Positions 11,721-22,398 of a stretch of 49,556 bases of DNA are shown in pieces. Every line of letters starts with the position of its first letter. Position 1 is the first letter of the stretch. The notes beneath the pieces are model-generated. The model worked only from the letters and a program-made list of their open reading frames with translations, searched no databases and was not told where the DNA came from. The stretch comes from Nemertoderma westbladi (Eukaryota; Xenacoelomorpha; Nemertodermatida; Nemertodermatidae): contig JAUCBJ010005925.1 of NCBI GenBank assembly GCA_032718475.1, positions 1 to 49,556 of the forward strand, in the 5' to 3' direction. The translations under genes were made by a program, and so were the position numbers.

Positions 11721-13600
11721 AGGGACGGAGTTAGGGAAGCTGGTGAGTAAAGGAACGGAGTTAGGGAAGCTGGTGAGTAAAGGAACGGAGTTAGGGAAGC
11801 TGGTAAGTAAAGGAACGTAGTTAGGGAAGCTGGTAAGTAAAGGAACGGAGTTAGGGAAGCTGGTGAGTAAAGGAACGGAGTTAGGGAAGCTGGTAAGTAA
11901 AGGAACGGAGTTAGGGAAGGTGGTGAGTAAAGGAACGGAGTTAGGGAAGCTGGTGAGTAAAGGAACGGAGTTAGGGAAGGTGGTGAGTGAAGGAACGGAG
12001 TTAGGGAAGCTGGTGAGTAAAGGAACGGAGTTAGGGAAGCTGGTGAGTAAAGGAACGGAGTTAGGGAAGCTGGTGAGTAAAGGAACGGAGTTAGGGAAGC
12101 TGGTGAGTAAAGGAACGGAGTTAGGGAAGGTGGTGAGTAAAGGAACGGAGTTAGGGAAGCTGGTGAGTAAAGGAACGGAGTTAGGGAAGCTGGTGAGTAA
12201 AGGAACGGAGTTAGGGAAGCTGGTAAGTAAAGGAACGGAGTTAGGGAAGCTGGTGAGTAAAGGAACGGAGTTAGGGAAGCTGGTGAGTAAAGGAACGGAG
12301 TTAGGGAAGCGGTGAGTAAAGGAACGGAGTTAGGGAAGGTGGTGAGTAAAGGAACGGAGTTAGGGAAGCTGGTAAGTAAAGGAACGGAGTTAGGGAAGGT
12401 GGTGAGTAAAGGAACGGAGTTAGGGAAGCTGGTGAGTAAAGGAACGGAGTTAGGGAAGCTGGTGAGTAAAGGAACGGAGTTAGGGAAGCTGGTGAGTAAA
12501 GGAACGGAGTTAGGGAAGCTGGTGAGTAAAGGAACGGAGTTAGGGAAGCTGGTGAGTAAAGGAACGGAGTTAGGGAAGCTGGTGAGTAAAGGAACGGAGT
12601 TAGGGAAGCTGGTGAGTAAAGGAACGGAGTTAGGGAAGGTGGTGAGTAAAGGAACGGAGTTAGGGAAGCTGGTAAGTAAAGGAACGGAGTTAGGGAAGCT
12701 GGTGAGTAAAGGAACGGAGTTAGGGAAGCTGGTGAGTAAAGGAACGGAGTTAGGGAAGCTGGTGAGTGAAGAAACGGAGTTAGGGAAGCTGGTAAGTAAA
12801 GGAACGGAGTTAGGGAAGCTGGTGAGTGAAGAAACGGAGTTAGGGAAGCTGGTGAGTAAAGGAACGGAGTTAGGGAAGCTGGTGAGTAAAGGAATGGAGT
12901 TAGGGAAGCTGGTGAGTAAAGGAACGGAGTTAGGGAAGCTGGTGAGTAAAGGAACGGAGTTAGGGAAGCTGGTAAGTAAAGGAACGGAGTTAGGGAAGCT
13001 GGTGAGTGAAGGAACGGAGTTAGGGAAGCTGGTGAGTAAAGGAACGGAGTTAGGGAAGCTGGTGAGTAAAGGAACGAAGTTAGGGAAGCTGGTAGGTAAA
13101 GGAACGGAGTTAGGGAAGCTGGTAAGTAAAGGAACGGAGTTAGGGAAGCTGGTGAGTAAAGGAACGGAGTTAGGGAAGCTGGTAAGTAAAGGAACGGAGT
13201 TAGGGAAGCTGGTAAGTAAAGGAACGGAGTTAGGGAAGCTGGTGAGTAAAGGAACGGAGTTAGAGAAGCTGGTGAGTAAAGGAACGGAGTTAGGGAAGCT
13301 GGTAAGTAAAGGAACGGAGTTAGGGAAGCTGGTACGTAAAGGAACGGAGTTAGGGAAGCTGGTGAGTGAAGGAACGGAGTTAGGGAAGCTGGTGAGTGAA
13401 GGAACGGAGTTAGGGAAGCTGGTGAGTAAAGGAACGGAGTTAGGGAAGCTGGTGAGTAAAGGAACGGAGTTAGGGTAGCTGGTGAATAAAGGAACGGAGT
13501 TAGGGAAGCTGGTAAGTAAAGGAACGGAGTTAGGGAAGCTGGTGAGTAAAGGAACGGAGTTAGGGAAGCTGGTGAGTAAAGGAACGGAGTTAGGGAAGCT
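11721..13600. repeat. Source block of a long-range array duplication (copy at 19490-21370)
   Basis: Marker units recur exactly 7769 bp downstream: AGGGACGGAG (11721 / 19490), the ACGTAG unit (11818 / 19587), the 29-bp unit (near 12310 / 20079), the paired GAAACGGAG units and the TAGGGTAGCT unit (13471 / 21240). 7769 is 259 units minus one base, and the shared one-base deletion shows common descent. Only isolated changes separate the copies. Confidence 0.85.
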
Positions 13601-16600
13601 GGTGAGTAAAGGAACGGAGTTAGGGAAGCTGGTAAGTAAAGGAACGGAGTTAGGGAAGCTGGTGAGTAAAGGAACGGAGTTAGGGAAGCTGGTAAGTAAA
13701 GGAACGGAGTTAGGGAAGCTGGTAAGTAAAGGAACGGAGTTAGGGAAGCTGGTGAGTAAAGGAACGGAGTTAGAGAAGCTGGTGAGTAAAGGAACGGAGT
13801 TAGGGAAGCTGGTAAGTAAAGGAACGGAGTTAGGGAAGCTGGTACGTAAAGGAACGGAGTTAGGGAAGCTGGTGAGTGAAGGAACGGAGTTAGGGAAGCT
13901 GGTGAGTGAAGGAACGGAGTTAGGGAAGCTGGTGAGTAAAGGAACGGAGTTAGGGAAGCTGGTAAGTAAAGGAACGGAGTTAGGGAAGCTGGAGAGTAAA
14001 GGAACGGAGTTAGGGAAGCTGGTGAGTAAAGGAACGGAGTTAGGGAAGGTGGTGAGTAAAGGAACGGACTTAGGGAAGCTGGTGAGTAAAGGAACGGAGT
14101 TAGGGAAGCTGGTGAGTAAAGGAACGGAGTTAGGGAAGCTGGTAAGTAAAGGAACGGAGTTAGGGAAGCTGGTGAGTAAAGGAACGGAGTTAGGGAAGGT
14201 GGTGAGTAAAGGAACGGAGTTAGGGAAGCTGGTGAGTAAAGGAACGGAGTTAGGGAAGCTGGTGAGTAAAGGAACGGAGTTAGGGAAGCTGGTAGGTAAA
14301 GCAACGGAGTTAGGGAAGCTGGTAGGTAAAGGAACGGAGTTAGGGAAGCTGGTGAGTAAAGGAACGGAGTTAGGGAAGCTGGTGAGTAAAGGAACGGAGT
14401 TAGGGAAGCTGGTAAGTAAAGGAACGGAGTTAGGGAAGCTGGAGAGTAAAGGAACGGAGTTAGGGAAGCTGGTGAGTAAAGGAACGGAGTTAGGGAAGGT
14501 GGTGAGTAAAGGAACGGACTTAGGGAAGCTGGTGAGTAAAGGAACGGAGTTAGGGAAGCTGGTGAGTAAAGGAACGGAGTTAGGGAAGCTGGTGAGTAAA
14601 GGAACGGAGTTAGGGAAGCTGGTAGGTAAAGCAACGGAGATAGGGAAGCTGGTGAGTAAAGGAACGGAGTTAGGGAAGCTGATGAGTAAAGGAACGGAGT
14701 TAGGGAAGCTGGTAGGTAAAGCAACGGAGTTAGGGAAGCTGGTAAGTAAAGGAACGGAGTTAGGGAAGCTGGTGAGTAAAGGAACGGAGTTAGGGAAGCT
14801 GGTAGGTAAAGGAACGGAGTTAGGGAAGCTGGTGAGTAAAGGAACGGAGTTAGGGAAGCTGGTGAGTAAAGGAACGGAGTTAGGGAAGCTGGTAAGTAAA
14901 GGAACGGAGTTAGGGAAGCTGGTGAGTAAAGGAACGGAGTTAGGGAAGCTGGTAAGTAAAGGAATGGAGTTAGGGAAGCTGGTGAGTAAAGGAACGGAGT
15001 TAGGGAAGCTGGTGAGTAAAGGAACGGAGTTAGGGAAGCTGGTGAGTAAAGGGACGGAGTTAGGGAAGCTGGTGAGTAAAGGAACGGAGTTAGGGAAGCT
15101 GGTGAGTAAAGGAACGGAGTTAGGGAAGCTGGTAGGTAAAGGAACGGAGTTAGGGAAGCTGGTGAGTAAAGGAACGGAGTTAGGGAAGCTGGTGAGTAAA
15201 GGAACGGAGTTAGGGAAGCTGGTAAGTAAAGGAACGGAGTTAGGGAAGCTGGTGAGTAAAGGAACGGAGTTAGGGAAGCTGGTAAGTAAAGGAATGGAGT
15301 TAGGGAAGCTGGTGAGTAAAGGAACGGAGTTAGGGAAGCTGGTGAGTAAAGGAACGGAGTTAGGGAAGCTGGTGAGTAAAGGAACGGAGTTAGGGAAGCT
15401 GGTGAGTAAAGGAACGGAGTTAGGGAAGCTGGTGAGTGAAGAAACGGAGTTAGGGAAGCTGGTAAGTAAAGGAACGGAGTTAGGGAAGCTGGTGAGTGAA
15501 GAAACGGAGTTAGGGAAGCTGGTGAGTAAAGGAACGGAGTTAGGGAAGCTGGTGAGTAAAGGAATGGAGTTAGGGAAGCTGGTGAGTAAAGGAACGGAGT
15601 TAGGGAAGCTGGTGAGTAAAGGAACGGAGTTAGGGAAGCTGGTAAGTAAAGGAACGGAGTTAGGGAAGCTGGTGAGTGAAGGAACGGAGTTAGGGAAGCT
15701 GGTGAGTAAAGGAACGGAGTTAGGGAAGCTGGTGAGTAAAGGAACGAAGTTAGGGAAGCTGGTAGGTAAAGGAACGGAGTTAGGGAAGCTGGTAAGTAAA
15801 GGAACGGAGTTAGGGAAGCTGGTGAGTAAAGGAACGGAGTTAGGGAAGCTGGTAAGTAAAGGAACGGAGTTAGGGAAGCTGGTGAGTAAAGGAACGGAGT
15901 TAGGGAAGCTGGTAGGTAAAGCAACGGAGATAGGGAAGCTGGTGAGTAAAGGAACGGAGTTAGGGAAGCTGATGAGTAAAGGAACGGAGTTAGGGAAGCT
16001 GGTAGGTAAAGCAACGGAGTTAGGGAAGCTGGTAAGTAAAGGAACGGAGTTAGGGAAGCTGGTGAGTAAAGGAACGGAGTTAGGGAAGCTGGTAGGTAAA
16101 GGAACGGAGTTAGGGAAGCTGGTGAGTAAAGGAACGGAGTTAGGGAAGCTGGTGAGTAAAGGAACGGAGTTAGGGAAGCTGGTAAGTAAAGGAACGGAGT
16201 TAGGGAAGCTGGTGAGTAAAGGAACGGAGTTAGGGAAGCTGGTGAGTAAAGGAACGGAGTTAGGGAAGGTGGTGAGTAAAGGAACGGAGTTAGGGAAGCT
16301 GGTAAGTAAAGGAACGGAGTTAGGGAAGCTGGTGAGTAAAGGAACGGAGTTAGGGAAGCTGGTGAGTAAAGGAACGGAGTTAGGGAAGCTGGTGAGTGAA
16401 GAAACGGAGTTAGGGAAGCTGGTAAGTAAAGGAACGGAGTTAGGGAAGCTGGTGAGTGAAGAAACGGAGTTAGGGAAGCTGGTGAGTAAAGGAACGGAGT
16501 TAGGGAAGCTGGTGAGTAAAGGAATGGAGTTAGGGAAGCTGGTGAGTAAAGGAACGGAGTTAGGGAAGCTGGTGAGTAAAGGAACGGAGTTAGGGAAGCT

Positions 16601-19600
16601 GGTAAGTAAAGGAACGGAGTTAGGGAAGCTGGTGAGTGAAGGAACGGAGTTAGGGAAGCTGGTGAGTAAAGGAACGGAGTTAGGGAAGCTGGTGAGTAAA
16701 GGAACGAAGTTAGGGAAGCTGGTAGGTAAAGGAACGGAGTTAGGGAAGCTGGTAAGTAGAGGAACGGAGTTAGGGAAGCTGGTGAGTAAAGGAACGGAGT
16801 TAGGGAAGCTGGTAAGTAAAGGAACGGAGTTAGGGAAGCTGGTAAGTAAAGGAACGGAGTTAGGGAAGCTGGTGAGTAAAGGAACGGAGTTAGAGAAGCT
16901 GGTGAGTAAAGGAACGGAGTTAGGGAAGCTGGTAAGTAAAGGAACGGAGTTAGGGAAGCTGGTACGTAAAGGAACGGAGTTAGGGAAGCTGGTGAGTGAA
17001 GGAACGGAGTTAGGGAAGCTGGTGAGTGAAGGAACGGAGTTAGGGAAGCTGGTGAGTAAAGGAACGGAGTTAGGGAAGCTGGTGAGTAAAGGAACGGAGT
17101 TAGGGTAGCTGGTGAATAAAGGAACGGAGTTAGGGAAGCTGGTAAGTAAAGGAACGGAGTTAGGGAAGCTGGTGAGTAAAGGAACGGAGTTAGGGAAGTT
17201 GGTGAGTAAAGGAACGGAGTTAGGGAAGCTGGTGAGTAAAGGAACGGAGTTAGGGAAGCTGGTAAGTAAAGGAACGGAGTTAGGGAAGCTGGTGAGTAAA
17301 GGAACGGAGTTAGGGAAGCTGGTAAGTAAAGGAACGGAGTTAGGGAAGCTGGTAAGTAAAGGAACGGAGTTAGGGAAGCTGGTGAGTAAAGGAACGGAGT
17401 TAGAGAAGCTGGTGAGTAAAGGAACGGAGTTAGGGAAGCTGGTAAGTAAAGGAACGGAGTTAGGGAAGCTGTTACGTAAAGGAACGGAGTTAGGGAAGCT
17501 GGTGAGTGAAGGAACGGAGTTAGGGAAGCTGGTGAGTGAAGGAACGGAGTTAGGGAAGCTGGTGAGTAAAGGAACGGAGTTAGGGAAGCTGGTGAGTAAA
17601 GGAACGGAGTTAGGGTAGCTGGTGAATAAAGGAACGGAGTTAGGGAAGCTGGTAAGTAAAGGAACGGAGTTAGGGAAGCTGGTGAGTAAAGGAACGGAGT
17701 TAGGGAAGCTGGTGAGTAAAGGAACGGAGTGAGGGAAGCTGGTGAGTAATGGGAGGAAGTTAGGGAATCTGGTGAGTGAAGGAACGGAGTTAGGGATGCT
17801 GGTGAGTAAAGGAACGGAGTTAGGGAAGCTGGTGAGTAAAGGAACGGAGTTAGGGAATCTGGTGAGTGAAGGAACGGAGTTAAGGAAGCTGGTAAGTAAA
17901 GGAACGGAGTTAGGGAAGCTGGTGAGTGAAGGAACGGAGTTAGGGAAGCTGGTGAGTAAAGGAACGGAGTTAGGGAAGCTGGTGAGTAAAGGAACGGAGT
18001 TAGGGAAGGTGGTGAGTAAAGGAACGGAGTTAGGGAAGCTGGTGAGTAAAGGAACGGAGTTAGGGAAGCTGGAGAGTAAAGGAACGGAGTTAGGGAAGCT
18101 GGTGAGTAAAGGAACGGAGTTAGGGAAGGTGGTGAGTAAAGGAACGGAGTTAGGGAAGCTGGTAAGTAAAGGAACGGAGTTAGGGAAGCTGGTGAGTAAA
18201 GGAACGGAGTTAGGGAAGCTGGAGAGTAAAGGAACGGAGTTAGGGAAGCTGGTAAGTAAAGGAACGGAGTTAGGGAAGGTGGTGAGTAAAGGAACGGAGT
18301 TAGGGAAGCTGGTGAGTAAAGGAACGGAGTTAGGGAAGGTGGTGAGTAAAGGAACGGAGTTAGGGAAGCTGGTGAGTAAAGGAACGGAGTTAGGGAAGCT
18401 GGAGAGTAAAGGAACGGAGTTAGGGAAGCTGGTGAGTAAAGGAACGGAGTTAGGGAAGGTGGTGAGTAAAGGAACGGAGTTAGGGAAGCTGGTAAGTAAA
18501 GGAACGGAGTTAGGGAAGGTGGTGAGTAAAGGAACGGAGTTAGGGAAGCTGGTGAGTAAAGGAACGGAGTTAGGGAAGGTGGTGAGTAAAGGAACGGAGT
18601 TAGGGAAGCTGGTGAGTAAAGGAACGGAGTTAGGGAAGGTGGTGAGTAAAGGAACGGAGTTAGGGAAGCTGGTGAGTAAAGGAACGGAGTTAGGGAAGCT
18701 GGTGAGTAAAGGAACGGAGTTAGGGAAGCTGGTAGGTAAAGCAACGGAGTTAGGGAAGCTGGTAGGTAAAGGAACGGAGTTAGGGAAGCTGGTGAGTAAA
18801 GGAACGGAGTTAGGGAAGCTGGTGAGTAAAGGAACGGAGTTAGGGAAGCTGGTAAGTAAAGGAACGGAGTTAGGGAAGCTGGAGAGTAAAGGAACGGAGT
18901 TAGGGAAGCTGGTGAGTAAAGGAACGGAGTTAGGGAAGGTGGTGAGTAAAGGAACGGACTTAGGGAAGCTGGTGAGTAAAGGAACGGAGTTAGGGAAGCT
19001 GGTGAGTAAAGGAACGGAGTTAGGGAAGCTGGTGAGTAAAGGAACGGAGTTAGGGAAGCTGGTAGGTAAAGCAACGGAGATAGGGAAGCTGGTGAGTAAA
19101 GGAACGGAGTTAGGGAAGCTGATGAGTAAAGGAACGGAGTTAGGGAAGCTGGTAGGTAAAGCAACGGAGTTAGGGAAGCTGGTAAGTAAAGGAACGGAGT
19201 TAGGGAAGCTGGTGAGTAAAGGAACGGAGTTAGGGAAGCTGGTAGGTAAAGGAACGGAGTTAGGGAAGCTGGTGAGTAAAGGAACGGAGTTAGGGAAGCT
19301 GGTGAGTAAAGGAACGGAGTTAGGGAAGCTGGTAAGTAAAGGAACGGAGTTAGGGAAGCTGGTGAGTAAAGGAACGGAGTTAGGGAAGCTGGTAAGTAAA
19401 GGAATGGAGTTAGGGAAGCTGGTGAGTAAAGGAACGGAGTTAGGGAAGCTGGTGAGTAAAGGAACGGAGTTAGGGAAGCTGGTGAGTAAAGGGACGGAGT
19501 TAGGGAAGCTGGTGAGTAAAGGAACGGAGTTAGGGAAGCTGGTGAGTAAAGGAACGGAGTTAGGGAAGCTGGTAAGTAAAGGAACGTAGTTAGGGAAGCT

Positions 19601-22074
19601 GGTAAGTAAAGGAACGGAGTTAGGGAAGCTGGTGAGTAAAGGAACGGAGTTAGGGAAGCTGGTAAGTAAAGGAACGGAGTTAGGGAAGGTGGTGAGTAAA
19701 GGAACGGAGTTAGGGAAGCTGGTGAGTAAAGGAACGGAGTTAGGGAAGGTGGTGAGTGAAGGAACGGAGTTAGGGAAGCTGGTGAGTAAAGGAACGGAGT
19801 TAGGGAAGCTGGTGAGTAAAGGAACGGAGTTAGGGAAGCTGGTGAGTAAAGGAACGGAGTTAGGGAAGCTGGTGAGTAAAGGAACGGAGTTAGGGAAGGT
19901 GGTGAGTAAAGGAACGGAGTTAGGGAAGCTGGTGAGTAAAGGAACGGAGTTAGGGAAGCTGGTGAGTAAAGGAACGGAGTTAGGGAAGCTGGTAAGTAAA
20001 GGAACGGAGTTAGGGAAGCTGGTGAGTAAAGGAACGGAGTTAGGGAAGCTGGTGAGTAAAGGAACGGAGTTAGGGAAGCGGTGAGTAAAGGAACGGAGTT
20101 AGGGAAGGTGGTGAGTAAAGGAACGGAGTTAGGGAAGCTGGTAAGTAAAGGAACGGAGTTAGGGAAGGTGGTGAGTAAAGGAACGGAGTTAGGGAAGCTG
20201 GTGAGTAAAGGAACGGAGTTAGGGAAGCTGGTGAGTAAAGGAACGGAGTTAGGGAAGCTGGTGAGTAAAGGAACGGAGTTAGGGAAGCTGGTGAGTAAAG
20301 GAACGGAGTTAGGGAAGCTGGTGAGTAAAGGAACGGAGTTAGGGAAGCTGGTGAGTAAAGGAACGGAGTTAGGGAAGCTGGTGAGTAAAGGAACGGAGTT
20401 AGGGAAGGTGGTGAGTAAAGGAACGGAGTTAGGGAAGCTGGTAAGTAAAGGAACGGAGTTAGGGAAGCTGGTGAGTAAAGGAACGGAGTTAGGGAAGCTG
20501 GTGAGTAAAGGAACGGAGTTAGGGAAGCTGGTGAGTGAAGAAACGGAGTTAGGGAAGCTGGTAAGGAAAGGAACGGAGTTAGGGAAGCTGGTGAGTGAAG
20601 AAACGGAGTTAGGGAAGCTGGTGAGTAAAGGAACGGAGTTAGGGAAGCTGGTGAGTAAAGGAATGGAGTTAGGGAAGCTGGTGAGTAAAGGAACGGAGTT
20701 AGGGAAGCTGGTGAGTAAAGGAACGGAGTTAGGGAAGCTGGTAAGTAAAGGAACGGAGTTAGGGAAGCTGGTGAGTGAAGGAACGGAGTTAGGGAAGCTG
20801 GTGAGTAAAGGAACGGAGTTAGGGAAGCTGGTGAGTAAAGGAACGAAGTTAGGGAAGCTGGTAGGTAAAGGAACGGAGTTAGGGAAGCTGGTAAGTAAAG
20901 GAACGGAGTTAGGGAAGCTGGTGAGTAAAGGAACGGAGTTAGGGAAGCTGGTAAGTAAAGGAACGGAGTTAGGGAAGCTGGTAAGTAAAGGAACGGAGTT
21001 AGGGAAGCTGGTGAGTAAAGGAACGGAGTTAGAGAAGCTGGTGAGTAAAGGAACGGAGTTAGGGAAGCTGGTAAGTAAAGGAACGGAGTTAGGGAAGCTG
21101 GTACGTAAAGGAACGGAGTTAGGGAAGCTGGTGAGTGAAGGAACGGAGTTAGGGAAGCTGGTGAGTGAAGGAACGGAGTTAGGGAAGCTGGTGAGTAAAG
21201 GAACGGAGTTAGGGAAGCTGGTGAGTAAAGGAACGGAGTTAGGGTAGCTGGTGAATAAAGGAACGGAGTTAGGGAAGCTGGTAAGTAAAGGAACGGAGTT
21301 AGGGAAGCTGGTGAGTAAAGGAACGGAGTTAGGGAAGCTGGTGAGTAAAGGAACGGAGTTAGGGAAGCTGGTGAGTAATGGGAGGAAGTTAGGGAATCTG
21401 GTGAGTGAAGGAACGGAGTTAGGGATGCTGGTGAGTAAAGGAACGGAGTTAGGGAAGCTGGTGAGTAAAGGAACGGAGTTAGGGAATCTGGTGAGTGAAG
21501 GAACGGAGTTAGGGAAGCTGGTAAGTAAAGGAACGGAGTTAGGGAAGCTGGTGAGTGAAGGAACGGAGTTAGGGAAGCTGGTGAGTAAAGGAACGGAGTT
21601 AGGGAAGCTGGTGAGTAAAGGAACGGAGTTAGGGTAGCTGGTGAATAAAGGAACGGAGTTAGGGAAGCTGGTAAGTAAAGGAACGGAGTTAGGGAAGCTG
21701 GTGAGTAAAGGAACGGAGTTAGGGAAGCTGGTGAGTAAAGGAACGGAGTTAGGGAAGCTGGTGGGTAAAGGAACGGAGTTAGGGAAGCTGATGAGTAAAG
21801 GAACGGAGTTAGGGAAGCTGGTGGGTAAAGGAACGGAGTTAGGGAAGCTGGTGGGTAAAGGAACGGAGTTAGGGAAGCTGGTGAGTAATGGGAGGAAGTT
21901 AGGGAATCTGGTGAGTGAAGGAACGGAGTTAGGGATGCTGGTGAGTAAAGGAACGGAGTTAGGGAAGCTGGTAAGTAAAGGAACGGAGTTAGGGAAGGTG
22001 GTGAGTAAAGGAACGGAGTTAGGGAAGCTGGTAAGTAAAGGAACGGAGTTAGGGAAGCTGGTAGGTAAAGGAAC
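11731..22074. repeat. Right domain of the minisatellite (GGTGAGT / GGTAAGT units dominate)
   Basis: From here GGTGGGT is absent until a small island at about 21770-21860, and GATGAGT is rare. Almost every unit has GGTGAGT or GGTAAGT. The domain contains kilobase-scale segmental duplications listed separately. Confidence 0.85.
12600..17620. repeat. About 3.63-kb higher-order periodicity in the array
   Basis: The TAGGGTAGCTGGTGAATAAA unit lies at 13471, 17101, 17611, 21240 and 21630. The intervals 13471-17101 (3630 bp, 121 units) and 17611-21240 (3629 bp) are equal apart from the one-base deletion. The paired GAAACGGAG units at about 12771 recur at 15440 and 16400. About 880 bp at 14240-15120 recurs at 18680-19560, an offset of 4440 bp or 148 units. 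Confidence 0.75.
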
Positions 22075-22264
22075 ACAAAAAATTGAAAATTCAATAGCCT
22101 GAAAATTACGATTAAATAAGGTAGTTTGGGTTTGTATATTTTTTAATATTTTAGTAGAATTATGGAAAGTAATAGAAAACATATTTTATATAATATAAAC
22201 ATATAGTATTACATTATATTACTCATATTACGAATAATTTACGAATAGTTGTCTTCACATCTAG
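22075..22264 (+). other. AT-rich tail of an intron, ending in a 3' splice site
   Basis: Unique AT-rich sequence between the array and the next exon. It ends in GTTGTCTTCACATCTAG, a pyrimidine-rich tract with AG at 22263-22264, a plausible acceptor for the exon that follows. Confidence 0.6.
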
Positions 22265-22398
22265 GAATAAATCCCGATGAGTTTTTATACAACATGCTGC
22301 ATCCACTGGATAGGAATACCAACATACCAATGGAGGATATCCTACGGGTTTATATCTTACTGACACTGACACAACAGCTGGAAAGTATGGGACCACAG
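22265..22398 (+). CDS. RING-H2 E3 ubiquitin ligase, penultimate visible coding exon
   Basis: The exon is bounded by an acceptor AG at 22263-22264 and a consensus donor CACAG|GTGAGTGG at 22398/22399. After two bases of a split codon it encodes 44 residues: INPDEFLYNMLHPLD at the start, an amphipathic ILRVYILLTLTQQLE segment, then SMGPQ. It ends in phase 0, matching the phase-0 start of the RING exon at 23423. Joined, the boundary reads LESMGPQ-APPPLSESDI, which resembles the stretch before the RING in RNF126/RNF115-type ligases (hydrophobic helix, QxE, G, PPP, then I..LP). No other open frame of the exon matches this. The 5' part of the gene is missing from the window and may lie beyond position 1, upstream of the giant minisatellite. 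Orthology is not settled, so I give no symbol. Confidence 0.7.

Larger units (their letters stand above)
1101..11730. repeat. Left domain of the minisatellite (GGTGGGT / GATGAGT units common)
   Basis: In this half the variable heptamer is often GGTGGGT or GATGAGT, mixed with GGTGAGT and GGTAAGT. A GGAAGGAAG sub-variant appears between about 5390 and 9260. Plus-strand frame breaks are rare here (TTAAGG near 5090, AAAATGAAC near 4460 and 4610). Confidence 0.85.
1101..22074. repeat. Giant 30-bp minisatellite, 699 full units
   Basis: The unit begins GGAACGGAGTTAGGG, continues AAGCT and ends GGTGAGTAAA or a variant of it. The unit start keeps one phase across the array except for a 31-bp unit near 2250 and 29-bp units near 12310 and 20079. 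Counting from 1101 to 22070 gives 699 full units plus a GGAAC stub. Each unit has one TTAGGG (unit positions 10-15) and a heptamer at 21-27 that is GGTGAGT, GGTAAGT, GGTGGGT, GATGAGT, GGTAGGT or GGTACGT; most variation is in these bases. The plus strand is 23/30 purine, with 13 G to 2 C. Because 30 is divisible by 3, one plus and two minus frames stay open for thousands of bases. I read those as repeat artefacts, not genes. The right end lies 190 bp upstream of a splice acceptor of the RING gene, so the array is probably intronic. Confidence 0.97.

Noticed and set aside
1101-22074. CRISPR-like regular repeats
   Set aside because: Units are contiguous with no variable spacers, and the context is eukaryotic.
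1101-22074. True interstitial telomere tract
   Set aside because: TTAGGG occurs once per 30 bp and is never tandem, so it is not a telomere relic in the usual sense.
12301-22182. A 3293-codon minus-strand open frame with a unique N-terminus
   Set aside because: It is the minisatellite read in frames without stops. It changes decapeptide at the 29-bp unit, showing no frame conservation, and the complementary strand is equally open.
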